From positions 62,001 to 126,000 of the forward strand of contig JAHCHE010000022.1 in the NCBI GenBank assembly GCA_026129905.1: DNA of 64,000 nucleotides. Direction: 5' to 3'. Below are positions 34,311 to 42,861 of the stretch, piece after piece. Below the pieces are notes generated by a model. It was given only the letters and a program-made list of their open reading frames with translations. It did no database searches and was not told the DNA's origin. Numbering within the stretch: position 1 is the stretch's first letter; each line of letters opens with the position of its first letter. Both the position numbers and the translations under genes were made by a program. Source of the DNA: Bryobacteraceae bacterium. GTDB lineage: Bacteria; Acidobacteriota; Terriglobia; Bryobacterales; Bryobacteraceae.

Positions 34311-36434
34311 GTGAAAGCGCTCCTGCTGCAGGCTTCCGTTCTTGGGTTCCTTGCGCACGGCCTTGCGCCCGGAGGCTCCGCGGAGGCATCTCTTTCCTAC
34401 TTGAACTGGGGGCCGCGACAGCAAACCTGCTGTATGACCGCCGATGGCGCGGGCAACACTTATATCGCGGGGAAGACGCTCGAAGCGGACCCGGCGTATG
34501 GTTTCACCCTGTCACGGGTGACCGTAACGAAGCTCGATCCGGAGGGCCGTCCGGTTTATACGTTTCGGTTCGCCGGGAGCGCCGAGGCCAAGGCGCTGGC
34601 GGCGGACAGTAGAGGCAACCTGTTCGTCGTTGGAGCATTGGCATCTCGTGATTTTCCTGTTGTTAACGGGCTCGCCGGCCCGGCGCCCGGTTACTCCGGC
34701 GATGGTTTTATCTCCAAGCTCGATCCGACCGGAACCCGGCTGCTCTTCTCCACGGTGTTCGGATATACCACTTTTAACGCCGTTGCCATCGACGCCAACG
34801 ACAACCCTGTCGTCGCCGGCACTACGTCCACCCCGGACTTTCCGGTCACTTCGGGCGCATTCCAGCAATCCGCGCCTGAGCCGGATTCTTTTGGCAGACC
34901 CTCTTTCGCAGTCGTAACCAGGCTGAGCAATTCCGGCGACCGCATTCTGCATTCCTCTTTTCTCGGCGACAAGCATACCGCTTGCTCCGGCGGCAGCGTA
35001 TGCATTGGCCGCTATGGAGCGAGTTCCGCGCGGTCAATCGCTATCGGGCGCGATGGCGCCATAACCATTGGCGGGAGCACAACCACCGATCGTTTCCCGG
35101 TTACCGCCGAGGCCTTTCAGGCAACATGCAAATGTACCGAGGGGCAGCCGAGGCCGCCTCTTGGAACGGGATTTGTCGCGCGGTTCAGCATGGATCTGAG
35201 CGCCCTGCAGTGGTCCACGTACCTGGGCGGCAGCGGCTTCCCAATCTACTACTACGGCGACCGGGTCAGCGCTGTCAGATTGGGATCGGATGGCGGGGTT
35301 GTGGTTACCGGCGTCGCCGGCAGTCCCGACTTTCCGGTGACCGCGGGAGCATTCCAGCCGGAATACCTGGGACATCGCTCGCGTAACGGTTTTCTGGCCA
35401 AGTTCGATCCAACCGGAAGTACGCTGATGTACGCGACCTACCTTGGGCCGGTCGATTCCGACCTCGCCCTTGGGCTGGATTCAAACGAACGCCCTTGGAT
35501 CACCGGCCAGGCGGTTTCTTCTGTCGATTTCCCACTACTTCCGGACAGTCTTAAGCTGGGCAACGATTTTGCGATGGGACTCAGCTCGAATGGCGCTGAG
35601 CCTGTTCTGATTGCGTTGCTGCCGAATGGCTCCGCCGGAACGGCGATCGCGCCTGATCCGCAGGGACGCATGGTGCTCCTTGGGCCGACCGGGTCGGTTC
35701 TCCGCATCCCGGCGACGGGACCTGTGAGCACGGCTGTGCTGGGACAGGCGAATGCGGCAGGTTACGCCGTTTCCCACATTGTCGCGCCGGGGGAAATCGT
35801 CAGCCTGTACGGGACGGCGCTCGGTCCCGCCGTCGGGGTTGGCGCGCAACTCGATTTGAGCGGGAGCCTTGCGACGGAACTCGCCGGAGTCCGAGTCCTT
35901 TTCGATGGAAAACCGGCGCCGCTGCTCTATGTGGGCATGAACCAGGTCAACGCCATTGTTCCGTTCGAAGTGGCCGCGCGCTCTTCTACCTCGGTGCAGA
36001 CGATCGGCCCCGACGGCAGTTCCAGCCCCGTCGTTCTCGCCGTTACGCCGTCCGACCCTCAGATCTTTTTCGGAGCCGGCGGGTACGCAGCCGCCATCAA
36101 TCAAGACGGCTCGATCAACTCCGAAGCGAACCCCGCCGCTCCTGGATCCGTGTTGGCCTTTTACGTTAACGGCGCCGGAGTGTTCGATGCCAGCTTGGCC
36201 GACGGAACGATTGTCGCCCCGCCGCTCCCGATCCCCGTTCTGCCGCTCACCGCCACGTTCGATCAGGCGCCCGCCGAGGTGGTCTACGCAGGGGCCGCGC
36301 CGGGCATCGTGGCCGGGGTCGTACAGGTGAACATACGCATCCCGGAACGCCTTCTGGGCAATACCCATACCGCTGCCGTTAAGGTCGGCGACAGCGCCAG
36401 TCCTTCTCGACAAGTGGCGGCGCGCGAAAAGTAG
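34311..36434 (+). CDS. Secreted SBBP beta-propeller protein with Solibacter-type C-terminal domain
   Basis: 707 aa from a GTG preceded by a promoter-like pair. A signal peptide is followed by SBBP-type repeats, each built as D.xGNxYIAGxT / TKLDPxG (for example ITIGGSTTTDRFPVTAEAFQ and VVVTGVAGSPDFPVTAGAFQ), consistent with a beta-propeller. The C-terminal 220 residues (from GYAVSHIVAPGEIVSLYGTA to IPERLLGN) match what I know as the Solibacter uncharacterised C-terminal domain, seen on many secreted proteins of that lineage. The cell-surface function is unknown. An open upstream extension to 34023 overlaps the ATPase gene and is not credible. Confidence 0.85.
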   Translation: MKALLLQASVLGFLAHGLAPGGSAEASLSYLNWGPRQQTCCMTADGAGNTYIAGKTLEADPAYGFTLSRVTVTKLDPEGRPVYTFRFAGSAEAKALAADSRGNLFVVGALASRDFPVVNGLAGPAPGYSGDGFISKLDPTGTRLLFSTVFGYTTFNAVAIDANDNPVVAGTTSTPDFPVTSGAFQQSAPEPDSFGRPSFAVVTRLSNSGDRILHSSFLGDKHTACSGGSVCIGRYGASSARSIAIGRDGAITIGGSTTTDRFPVTAEAFQATCKCTEGQPRPPLGTGFVARFSMDLSALQWSTYLGGSGFPIYYYGDRVSAVRLGSDGGVVVTGVAGSPDFPVTAGAFQPEYLGHRSRNGFLAKFDPTGSTLMYATYLGPVDSDLALGLDSNERPWITGQAVSSVDFPLLPDSLKLGNDFAMGLSSNGAEPVLIALLPNGSAGTAIAPDPQGRMVLLGPTGSVLRIPATGPVSTAVLGQANAAGYAVSHIVAPGEIVSLYGTALGPAVGVGAQLDLSGSLATELAGVRVLFDGKPAPLLYVGMNQVNAIVPFEVAARSSTSVQTIGPDGSSSPVVLAVTPSDPQIFFGAGGYAAAINQDGSINSEANPAAPGSVLAFYVNGAGVFDASLADGTIVAPPLPIPVLPLTATFDQAPAEVVYAGAAPGIVAGVVQVNIRIPERLLGNTHTAAVKVGDSASPSRQVAAREK

Positions 36435-36446
36435 TTGCGATAGGTA

Positions 36447-36470
36447 GTCGGCGAGGCCGCCGTCGCCGAC
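36447..36470. terminator. Hairpin after the SBBP gene
   Basis: GTCGGCGA (36447-36454) and TCGCCGAC (36463-36470) form a perfect 8-bp stem with an 8-nt loop, starting 12 bases after the stop codon. No T-run. Related in sequence to the hairpin at 31952-31969. Confidence 0.45.
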
Positions 36471-36537
36471 TGTGGCGCAAGAAGTTGCCTCGGGAGGACG
36501 TGGTCGGTTACCTTCAAGTTCGGAGAGGCTGCGGTTC

Positions 36538-37629
36538 ATGTTGCCGGTAGAGGTCAAGAAGCGGCGCGGCGGTCTTCTGTTATACGCCGCCGCCCTCGTC
36601 ATCGTGATAGCGGGGATGCGGGCGGCCAATGACATCCTCCTCCCGCTGCTCGTGTCGGTCCTCATCGCGATGGTGAGCGCGCCCGCGGTCAGGTGGCTGA
36701 AGGGCAAGGGCGTGCCGTCGGCCGCCGCGGCGCTGCTGGTCGTCGTGGCGATGCTCGGCGTCCTTTCCCTGGTCGGCTTCCTGGTCGCCACATCCATCCG
36801 GGGATTCGTGCAAGCCGCGCCCGGGTACCGCGACCGGCTCAACGAGCAGTTGGCAGGGCTGTTCGGCTGGCTTCAGAACCACGGCTACGAGGTGCATGTC
36901 AGGGACCTGATCAACACGCTGGATCCCGGCGCGGTGATGGGGGCGGCGGCTAACGTGTTCAGCGCCATCGGAGGCCTGATCGGCCGGTCCGTCCTGATCT
37001 TCCTCACGGTCACCTTCATCCTGCTGGAAGTGTCCAGTTTCGCCCCCAAGCTCCACGCGGCCTTCGGCAATGCGGAAGCGACGATCAAACCGCTCGAACG
37101 GATTGCCGCGAGCGTGCAGCGTTACCTGGAACTCAAGACGATGCTGGCGGCCATGCTTGCCACCTGGATCACGGTCTGGGTGACCATCGTTGGGCTTGAC
37201 TTCCCCATCCTGTGGGGGTTTCTCGCCTTCCTGCTCGACTTTATCCCCAACATCGGCTCGCCGCTGGCCGCAATCCCGGCGGTCGCGCTGGCGTTTGTCC
37301 AACTGGGTCCGCTGAAGATGCTGATCGTGGCGCTCGGCTACATCTCGGCCAACTTCGTGGTGAGCAACCTGGTGGAGCCGCGGCTGATGGGGCGCGGACT
37401 CGGGCTTTCGCCGCTGGTGGTGTTTCTCTCGTTGCTGTTATGGGGCTGGATACTGGGAACCGCGGGGATGTTTCTGGCGGTCCCGCTCACGGTAGCGCTG
37501 CGCATCGCGCTGGCGGCCAGCAGCAGCACCAGGCCGTTCGCGATTCTCATGGGCGGAAAGGCGAGCCTGGAGGCGCTGCCCCCCGAGCCGGCGCCCGCGG
37601 AGGAAGCCATCCCGACGCCCCGCGCGTAG
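36538..37629 (+). CDS. AI-2E family transporter (TqsA/YdiK-like exporter)
   Basis: 363-aa membrane protein with the AI-2E family pattern: two N-terminal TM pairs, a central amphipathic helical region, and a C-terminal TM block with FLLDFIPNIGSPLAAIPAVA and SNLVEPRLMGRGLGLSPLVV, the most conserved family segment. Family members include autoinducer-2 exporters and Na+/H+ antiporters, so the substrate is open. The ATG at 36538 has a good GGAGAGG site 9 bases upstream; a GTG at 36472 is in frame but worse. Confidence 0.87.
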   Translation: MLPVEVKKRRGGLLLYAAALVIVIAGMRAANDILLPLLVSVLIAMVSAPAVRWLKGKGVPSAAAALLVVVAMLGVLSLVGFLVATSIRGFVQAAPGYRDRLNEQLAGLFGWLQNHGYEVHVRDLINTLDPGAVMGAAANVFSAIGGLIGRSVLIFLTVTFILLEVSSFAPKLHAAFGNAEATIKPLERIAASVQRYLELKTMLAAMLATWITVWVTIVGLDFPILWGFLAFLLDFIPNIGSPLAAIPAVALAFVQLGPLKMLIVALGYISANFVVSNLVEPRLMGRGLGLSPLVVFLSLLLWGWILGTAGMFLAVPLTVALRIALAASSSTRPFAILMGGKASLEALPPEPAPAEEAIPTPRA

Positions 37630-37644
37630 CCGGCAAGCTATGGG

Positions 37645-37672
37645 CAAGCTCTCAGCAAACAAGCTCTCAGCA
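37645..37672. repeat. Tandem 13-bp repeat in convergent intergenic region
   Basis: CAAGCTCTCAGCA occurs at 37645-37657 and 37660-37672. Two more TCAGC units follow directly on the plus strand. Inverted GCTGA units occur at 37755-37782, inside the 3' end of the converging MFS gene. Confidence 0.55.
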
Positions 37673-37736
37673 TTCAGCCTTCAGCTACGCGACCATGGGG
37701 ATGTCGCTCAACGCACCATCGAAGTCAAGCGCACGC

Positions 37737-38981
37737 TCACAGCGGCTCATCAGAAGCTGACCGCCGATTGCTGATGGCTGATCGCTCCGGCCGCCACTGC
37801 GGCCGGTTGAGCGCGAGCCACGCCGCCACGCCGATCGCGGGAAGCGAACCGGCGACGGCGAACGCGATGTCGTATCGCTCGACGTCGTAGAGGCGTCCGA
37901 ACAGCGGCATGAAAACCGCGACGGCCGACGACCACGACGCGTTGCCGATGCCGGAGATCAGGCCGGCGTACCGCGATGAATACACGTCGGTCGCGTAGGA
38001 GATCGAGAGGATGATGAACCCGGCGGCAACGAGCATCGCAAGGAACAGTTCCGTCATCACCAGCGGGAGGGGGCGAAGCGACGGCGCGGCGGCCAGCAGC
38101 GCGCTCAACAGCGCCAGCAGGATGAACAGCTTCCGCAGGTAGGGCAGGCGCCCGCCGGGGCGGCCCGCCGCGCGGTCGGCGATCCAGCCCCAGAAAAAGT
38201 AGCCGGCTTCCCAGCCGAGCGGCGGAATCCACAGCAGTTTCCCGATCGTGCCCTGGCTGACGCCGAGCGCCCTGTTGAGATAGATGGCCGAACCATAGAT
38301 CACAAAGGCGATCGGTAAGGCGCCGGCGGCGTAAAGAATCCCGAAGCTCCAGATGCGCGGGTCCCGGAAGCGCATGGCGCCGCTGCCCTCATCCTGATGC
38401 GAGTCGGGCCGGCGCCGCACGTCGGGGCGGCGGCTGACGAAGGTCCAGAGCAGTAGCCAGGCGATGCCTATAAGGCCGGTAAAGATAAAGGCGGCGCGCC
38501 AGCCCCACCAGAGAGCGATGGGGGTGATGATCAGGGGGGTGGCTACCGCGCCGAGCGAACCGCCGCTATAGGCGACGGCGATGCCCCGCGACCGCTTCGA
38601 CGGGGGCAGCGTTTGCACCGCCGCGCGGAGACCGCCCGGGAAGGTAGCCCCTTCTCCGAAACCCAGCGCGGCGCGGGCCACGGCAAAACCCAGGAAACTG
38701 CCGACAAAGGCGTGCGAGGCCGAGGCGAAGGTCCAGAAGGCTACCGCGAGCGCCATGCCGCCGCGCAGACCCCATTGATCGAGAAATCGGCCCCACACGG
38801 GATTTCCGATTGTGTACGCGAGCGCGAAGGAGGAGATGATGAAGCCGTACTGCTGGGCGGTGAGTCCGGCTTCGGCGAGAATAGTCGGCGCGAGCAGGGC
38901 GAGCGTGTTGCGGTCGACGTAGCTGATGAAGGACACCAGCAGCATCGTCAGGACCGGCGCCCAAACGGACAATTTCGGCAC
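37737..38981 (-). CDS. MFS transporter, anion:cation symporter (sugar-acid) type
   Basis: 414-aa, 12-TM protein. Residues 1-40 (ISYVDRNTLALLAPTILAEAG) and GRFLDQWGLRGG are typical of the ACS family of hexuronate, galactonate and phthalate transporters. It lies 15 bp after the enolase-superfamily gene, so importer and enzyme are probably one catabolic unit for a sugar acid. The last residues (ISNRRSASDEPL) are encoded within the TCAGC/GCTGA repeat zone and may be a recent C-terminal addition. Confidence 0.88.
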   Translation of the reverse strand: MPKLSVWAPVLTMLLVSFISYVDRNTLALLAPTILAEAGLTAQQYGFIISSFALAYTIGNPVWGRFLDQWGLRGGMALAVAFWTFASASHAFVGSFLGFAVARAALGFGEGATFPGGLRAAVQTLPPSKRSRGIAVAYSGGSLGAVATPLIITPIALWWGWRAAFIFTGLIGIAWLLLWTFVSRRPDVRRRPDSHQDEGSGAMRFRDPRIWSFGILYAAGALPIAFVIYGSAIYLNRALGVSQGTIGKLLWIPPLGWEAGYFFWGWIADRAAGRPGGRLPYLRKLFILLALLSALLAAAPSLRPLPLVMTELFLAMLVAAGFIILSISYATDVYSSRYAGLISGIGNASWSSAVAVFMPLFGRLYDVERYDIAFAVAGSLPAIGVAAWLALNRPQWRPERSAISNRRSASDEPL

Positions 38982-38996
38982 GAGAAGCGGGGCCGT

Positions 38997-40247
38997 TCAG
39001 GAAGCCGGATCTTGCTCGGCCCAGCGGACGCTGTGATCGGAGGTGACGCTCCAGGTGCCGGGCGGCGAAATGAGGCTGAAGATCGACCACGTCCCGGGTA
39101 TCCAGGGGTAGCGCTCGATCACCGATTCGTCCACGCTGACGCCCAGGCCGGGGGCGGTGGACACCTTCAACTCGCCCTGGCGGATGCGCAGCGGCTCGAT
39201 GAGGATTTCCGTGGCTAGCGGGAACGGGTACATGGTTTCCAGCTTGTCGGTGGAATAGAGCGGATACTCCAGCCACTCGACGACGGCTTCGGGCCAGCAG
39301 ATGCCCAGGTGCGCGGCGGCGATGACCTCCAGGTCCGTGCCCCAGCTATGAAAAGCGAAGCGGAGACCCTCGCGGGCGACGTCGGCAAGGACGCGGCGGC
39401 CGACCGGGTAGCCGCCCTGGCAGACGACGTCCATCTGGACGTAATCGACTGCTCGAGTGAGGATGAGGTCGCGGTAGCGTTCCTCGCTGGGCTCGTGCTC
39501 GCCGCTGGCCAGGGGCACGATGTTTTTTTCCCGGAAGCGAAGGTAGGCTTCGTGATCGTCGGGAGGGAGGGGCTCCTCGAGCCAGGCGATGTTGTAGGCG
39601 CTCATCCGCTCGGCGACTTGCTCGATGGTCGCCGCGTCGTAACTGCGGTCGCCCATCCGCCACCACGTGTGGGCGTCCACCATCAATTCGACGCCGGGGC
39701 CGACGGCTTCCCGCATCAGGCGGACGGTCTCGACATCCTGCTCGGGTCCGAGCGCGGGCCGCATCTTGTAAGCGGGAAAACCGAGGTTGGCGATGCCGGC
39801 CGCTTCGGCGGCATAGCGTTCCGGAGGCTGGTACATGCCGGCGCTGCCGTACAGTCTGATGCTGTCGCGGACTCGGCCGCCGACGAGTTCGGAAACGGGC
39901 AGTTCACGCTCCTTCCCCAACAGGTCGTAGAGCGCCAGTTCAACGCCGCAATAAAGCTTCACCAGTTCCGGGTCGCCGTTGGTTTCGGTTGTGAAATGGA
40001 CTCGCAGAGCGTCGGGATCGACCAGAGCGCGGCCTTCGAGGAAAGGCGCGATCACGGCCTGGATGGCCTGGTGGGCTTTTTCGCTGCCCTGGCCCGGACC
40101 ATAACCGACCAGGCCGTTGGAGGCTTCCACGCGGATCAGCATGGCGTCCCGCTTGAGAATGGTGCGATCGCCGCCGTAGTAGGAGAGCTTCACCGGCTCG
40201 CGGAAAGGGTATGAAAGCAGGAATGAACGGACGCTCTTGATTTGCAT
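38997..40247 (-). CDS. Enolase-superfamily enzyme, mandelate racemase subgroup (probable sugar-acid dehydratase)
   Basis: 416 aa with an N-terminal capping domain and a beta/alpha barrel. Active-site residues read off the sequence: Lys161-x-Arg163 on the second strand (AYKMRP), metal ligands Asp191 (MVDAH), Glu225 (WLEEP) and Glu250 (SGEHE), and the Asp273/His300 dyad (QMDVV, FAFHSWGTD). The His-Asp dyad places it in the mandelate racemase subgroup. Many members dehydrate acid sugars, and the downstream ACS-type transporter supports that. The exact substrate cannot be assigned. Confidence 0.87.
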   Translation of the reverse strand: MQIKSVRSFLLSYPFREPVKLSYYGGDRTILKRDAMLIRVEASNGLVGYGPGQGSEKAHQAIQAVIAPFLEGRALVDPDALRVHFTTETNGDPELVKLYCGVELALYDLLGKERELPVSELVGGRVRDSIRLYGSAGMYQPPERYAAEAAGIANLGFPAYKMRPALGPEQDVETVRLMREAVGPGVELMVDAHTWWRMGDRSYDAATIEQVAERMSAYNIAWLEEPLPPDDHEAYLRFREKNIVPLASGEHEPSEERYRDLILTRAVDYVQMDVVCQGGYPVGRRVLADVAREGLRFAFHSWGTDLEVIAAAHLGICWPEAVVEWLEYPLYSTDKLETMYPFPLATEILIEPLRIRQGELKVSTAPGLGVSVDESVIERYPWIPGTWSIFSLISPPGTWSVTSDHSVRWAEQDPAS

Positions 40248-40297
40248 CTGCTAATAGCATCAGTGCAGGCCAAGGGATTGTCAACCGGAGGAAAGCC

Positions 40298-40363
40298 GGC
40301 CGGGCGCCAGGGCGACGCCCGGCCGAGGAGGCCCGCTCGCCGTCCGGGGAAAACGGCGGGCGG
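40298..40363. repeat. Two strong GC hairpins in tandem
   Basis: The first stem pairs GGCCGGGCG (40298-40306) with CGCCCGGCC (40316-40324), 9 bp perfect. The second pairs 40333-40343 with 40353-40363, 11 bp with a single G-U. Together they fill the gap downstream of the molybdopterin gene (stop 40383) and upstream of the enolase-family gene. Likely terminators for the former, or REP-like elements. Confidence 0.45.
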
Positions 40364-40382
40364 AGTTGGAGGACTCGAGACT

Positions 40383-41354
40383 CTATGCCAGCAGTCCGCC
40401 GTGACCGAGGCAGGCCAGTTCCCAGCCGGAGACCCGGTAGCGCGCCAGCAGCGGCGGTAGCACAAGATCGACTACGTTCGTTTTGGCCGAGCGGAAACAA
40501 CCCGGCGCCGATATTACGGGGACGTCGTCCCGGTAGCCCAACAGAAACAGATTGCCCGGCTCAACGGGAGCGAGGAATTTTTCGATGTGGCAGCCAACCC
40601 GGGCCATGGCGCGTCCGATCACATCCTCCGGCCCGGCCGGCGCCGTCGTCGACGCGATCATAACCACTGTCGGATTCACCCGCAGCAGATGATCGAGCGC
40701 CCGGCTCACCGCGTTCTCTTCCTCGACGGCGGCCAGCACATAGGTCGGCGCAAGGTTCAGCCGGTCCAGCCGCTGGGCCATGATGTTCTCAAAGAGCTGC
40801 CGCGCACGATCGCCGGTCACCGGGTCCGTGTAGAGCACTCCGATGGCGGGGTGGCGGAAAGGACGCGACTGGAGAATCGGACCGCGCTCGCGCAAGATCG
40901 AGATCACCGCTTCGAGCTGCGACTGCGCCACCGCGAACGGAGCGCTCTTGACCGTCGCCACCCGCTGGCCCGCTTTGGCGGAACTGAAATTCGGCACGGT
41001 GGCGATGACGATGCTGGCGGCGCAGTTGATCTGCTTCAACAACTCGTCGTCCACCAGCGCGCAGCCGGGCTCGGTCGCGATGAGGTTCGCGCGCCCTCCG
41101 GCGGCGAGCCGGATCTCCATCGCGCCGCAACCCATTTCGTTGGCGACGGACATCACGGCCTCGTCTTCGCCGATTTCGCCTTCCTCAAGCTCCGTCACCC
41201 AGACCTGCTCCATGCCCTCCATTTCGAGAAGCTTGACATCGTCGTCACTGATGACGTGGCCCTTCGAGAGGAGTTTTCGGCCGCACGGCCGAAAAACAGT
41301 GCAGCACAGGATTCTGCCCGCGGATTCCCGAATGTCAACAGTCAGCGCCTTCAT
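40383..41354 (-). CDS. Molybdopterin-binding (MoeA/MogA-fold) protein
   Basis: 323 aa. The N-terminal 150 residues contain a small beta-rich MoeA-like portion (GRKLLSKGHVISDDDVKLLE). The C-terminal half is a MoCF-type fold (PAIGVLYTDPVTGDRARQLF, then TTAPAGPEDVIGRAMARVG and VISAPGCFRSAKTNVVD). Proteins of this type accompany molybdenum-hydroxylase maturation or molybdopterin transfer, but no Mo-enzyme is in the window. The ATG has an excellent GAGGAG site and a promoter in the AT-rich region upstream. Confidence 0.8.
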   Translation of the reverse strand: MKALTVDIRESAGRILCCTVFRPCGRKLLSKGHVISDDDVKLLEMEGMEQVWVTELEEGEIGEDEAVMSVANEMGCGAMEIRLAAGGRANLIATEPGCALVDDELLKQINCAASIVIATVPNFSSAKAGQRVATVKSAPFAVAQSQLEAVISILRERGPILQSRPFRHPAIGVLYTDPVTGDRARQLFENIMAQRLDRLNLAPTYVLAAVEEENAVSRALDHLLRVNPTVVMIASTTAPAGPEDVIGRAMARVGCHIEKFLAPVEPGNLFLLGYRDDVPVISAPGCFRSAKTNVVDLVLPPLLARYRVSGWELACLGHGGLLA

Positions 41355-41390
41355 GATACTCCTCGGCTGATGCCTAGCTAACGAACCAGT

Positions 41391-41520
41391 AGTACTAGGT
41401 CTAAATATATATACTACAAAACAGTTTTCTCCGCATCAAAAGTTTCTCAGTAATTTCTTTCGTCTTAATTTCAACGAGTTGAGGCACGGCGCCGCAGTAC
41501 CTCGCCTTAGTAAGTACTAG
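41391..41520. promoter_or_regulatory. AT-rich control region with repeated AGTACTAG
   Basis: AGTACTAG is repeated exactly at 41391-41398 and 41513-41520, and AGTAC also occurs near 41496 and 41525. The stretch 41401-41460 has only 16 G/C in 60 bases. The repeats flank the promoter of the molybdopterin-binding gene and could be regulator half-sites; the binding factor is unknown. Confidence 0.35.
41411..41439 (-). promoter_or_regulatory. Putative promoter of the molybdopterin-binding gene
   Basis: On the minus strand TTGATG (41434-41439) and TAGTAT (41411-41416) are spaced by 17 bp. The predicted start leaves a leader of about 50 bases that includes one AGTACTAG copy and the GAGGAG ribosome-binding site. 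Confidence 0.4.
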
Positions 41521-41539
41521 AGCATAAGTACCGAATTGT

Positions 41540-42091
41540 CTAGCGCTTCAGCACGGGGAGCTGAATGAGCAGAGATTCCGGATCGGAGCGCTCAGCGGCC
41601 ATCTCGCGACGAACGGCGGCCAAAGCGGCTTCGCGCTCGTCGAGGTATTTCACCATGGCGATCTCGTCGCAGCACTGGAATTTCGGACATCGCATGCAGT
41701 CTTTCCAGGCTTTGAGCGGAAGTTCCGACCGGTCCACTTCGAGAAATCCGGATTTGCGGAAGAAGCCGGGGACGTACGTGAAGGCGAACAACATCTCGAG
41801 TTCGCACTGGCGCGCTTCGGCTTCGAGCGCTTCCACCAGCATCCGGCCCAGGCCGTTGCCCTTTTGCAGCGGGTCGACGGCGATGGACCGGATCTCGCCG
41901 GCGACGGGAGTATAGAAATGCAGGGCGCCGCATCCGGTAACGCCGCCGGAGTTCTCCGTGACGAGAAAATCGCGGATATTCTCGGCCATCTCGAATTCGC
42001 TGCGCGGCAGCATGATGCCTGTAGACGCGTACGAGTTGATGATGTCGAGCAGCCCTGGGATGTCGCGCATGGTGGCCTTACGGATGGTCAT
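41540..42091 (-). CDS. argA: GNAT N-acetyltransferase, probable short-type N-acetylglutamate synthase
   Basis: 183-aa GNAT protein with the acetyl-CoA-binding motif QKGNGLGR (76-83). A Cys-rich stretch DCMRCPKFQCCDE (Cys132, 135, 140, 141) occurs near the end; to my knowledge similar Cys-containing tails occur in short, single-domain N-acetylglutamate synthases. It is the last gene of an argC-argB unit, 5 bp after argB, with a GAGGTG site before its ATG at 42091. Context makes the first step of arginine synthesis its likely role. The open frame upstream is only a shadow of argB. Confidence 0.8.
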   Translation of the reverse strand: MTIRKATMRDIPGLLDIINSYASTGIMLPRSEFEMAENIRDFLVTENSGGVTGCGALHFYTPVAGEIRSIAVDPLQKGNGLGRMLVEALEAEARQCELEMLFAFTYVPGFFRKSGFLEVDRSELPLKAWKDCMRCPKFQCCDEIAMVKYLDEREAALAAVRREMAAERSDPESLLIQLPVLKR

Positions 42092-42096
42092 CGCAA

Positions 42097-42861
42097 TCAC
42101 CTCACCAGCCTGGTCCCGAGCGGCTCGCCGGCAAGCAGGCGAGCCATGATGTCCGGCGCCGCGCCCGGCGCGATCACAACTTCGCCGACGCCCTGGCCGA
42201 GGGCCTGGCGCGCGGCGTTGAGCTTGGCCTCCATGCCGCCGGTGGCGACGCCTTCGGCGATCAGGCGTCCGGCTTCTTCGCCGGTCAGTTGCGGCAGGAC
42301 GTTCCCCGATGCGTCGCGCACGCCGTCGACGTCGGTGAGGAAAAGCAGTCGCGCGGCGCCGAACCCGGAGGCGCAGGCCACCGCCATCTGATCGGCGTTG
42401 ACGTTGTAGATGCGTCCCTGCCGGTCGCCGGCGACGCATGCTACCACCGGAAGGAACCCGCCATCTAGAAGGACATCGAGCAATTCCGGGTTCGCGCGCA
42501 CCAGGCGGCCCACCGCGCCAAGTTCCTCGCTCATCGGCTCGGCTTCAGTCAGAGCAGCGTCGATGCCGCTGAGTCCGACGGCCCGGGCGCCGGCTTCCAC
42601 AAGCGAGGCGACGAACTGGCGGTTCACGGTCCCGGTGAAAACCTTGAGCACCGCGTCCAGCACTTCCGGCGTCGTGACGCGGAGGCCGTTGACGAAGCGG
42701 CTCTCGACGCCGCGTTCGGCCAGAAAGCGGGTCATCTGCTTGCCGCCGCCGTGGACCACCACCATGCGAACCGCCATCGCCGCCGCCAGTTCGCGGCTGA
42801 TGCGCCGGCGCGAGACCTCGTCGTCGAGCAGCGTGCCGCCGATCTTGACCAGCGCCTTCAC
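42097..42861 (-). CDS. argB: Acetylglutamate kinase
   Basis: 254-aa amino-acid kinase-fold enzyme, second step of arginine synthesis (N-acetylglutamate to its 5-phosphate). Motifs seen: KIGG at the N-terminus, VVVHGGGKQ, the substrate loop near GRIYNVNADQMA, and LLFLTDVDGVRD with GGMEAKLNAA. The GTG at 42861 overlaps the argC stop (GTGA). It is shorter than arginine-inhibited hexameric forms and lacks their N-terminal helix, suggesting the feedback-insensitive dimeric type. Confidence 0.93.
   Translation of the reverse strand: MKALVKIGGTLLDDEVSRRRISRELAAAMAVRMVVVHGGGKQMTRFLAERGVESRFVNGLRVTTPEVLDAVLKVFTGTVNRQFVASLVEAGARAVGLSGIDAALTEAEPMSEELGAVGRLVRANPELLDVLLDGGFLPVVACVAGDRQGRIYNVNADQMAVACASGFGAARLLFLTDVDGVRDASGNVLPQLTGEEAGRLIAEGVATGGMEAKLNAARQALGQGVGEVVIAPGAAPDIMARLLAGEPLGTRLVR

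Noticed and set aside
37645-37672. Possible CRISPR-like repeat
   Set aside because: Two 13-bp units separated by 2 bases, no spacers of regular length, no cas gene nearby.
40298-40363. Tandem hairpins as a tRNA or structured RNA gene
   Set aside because: No cloverleaf, no conserved T-loop or anticodon arrangement; simple GC stems only.
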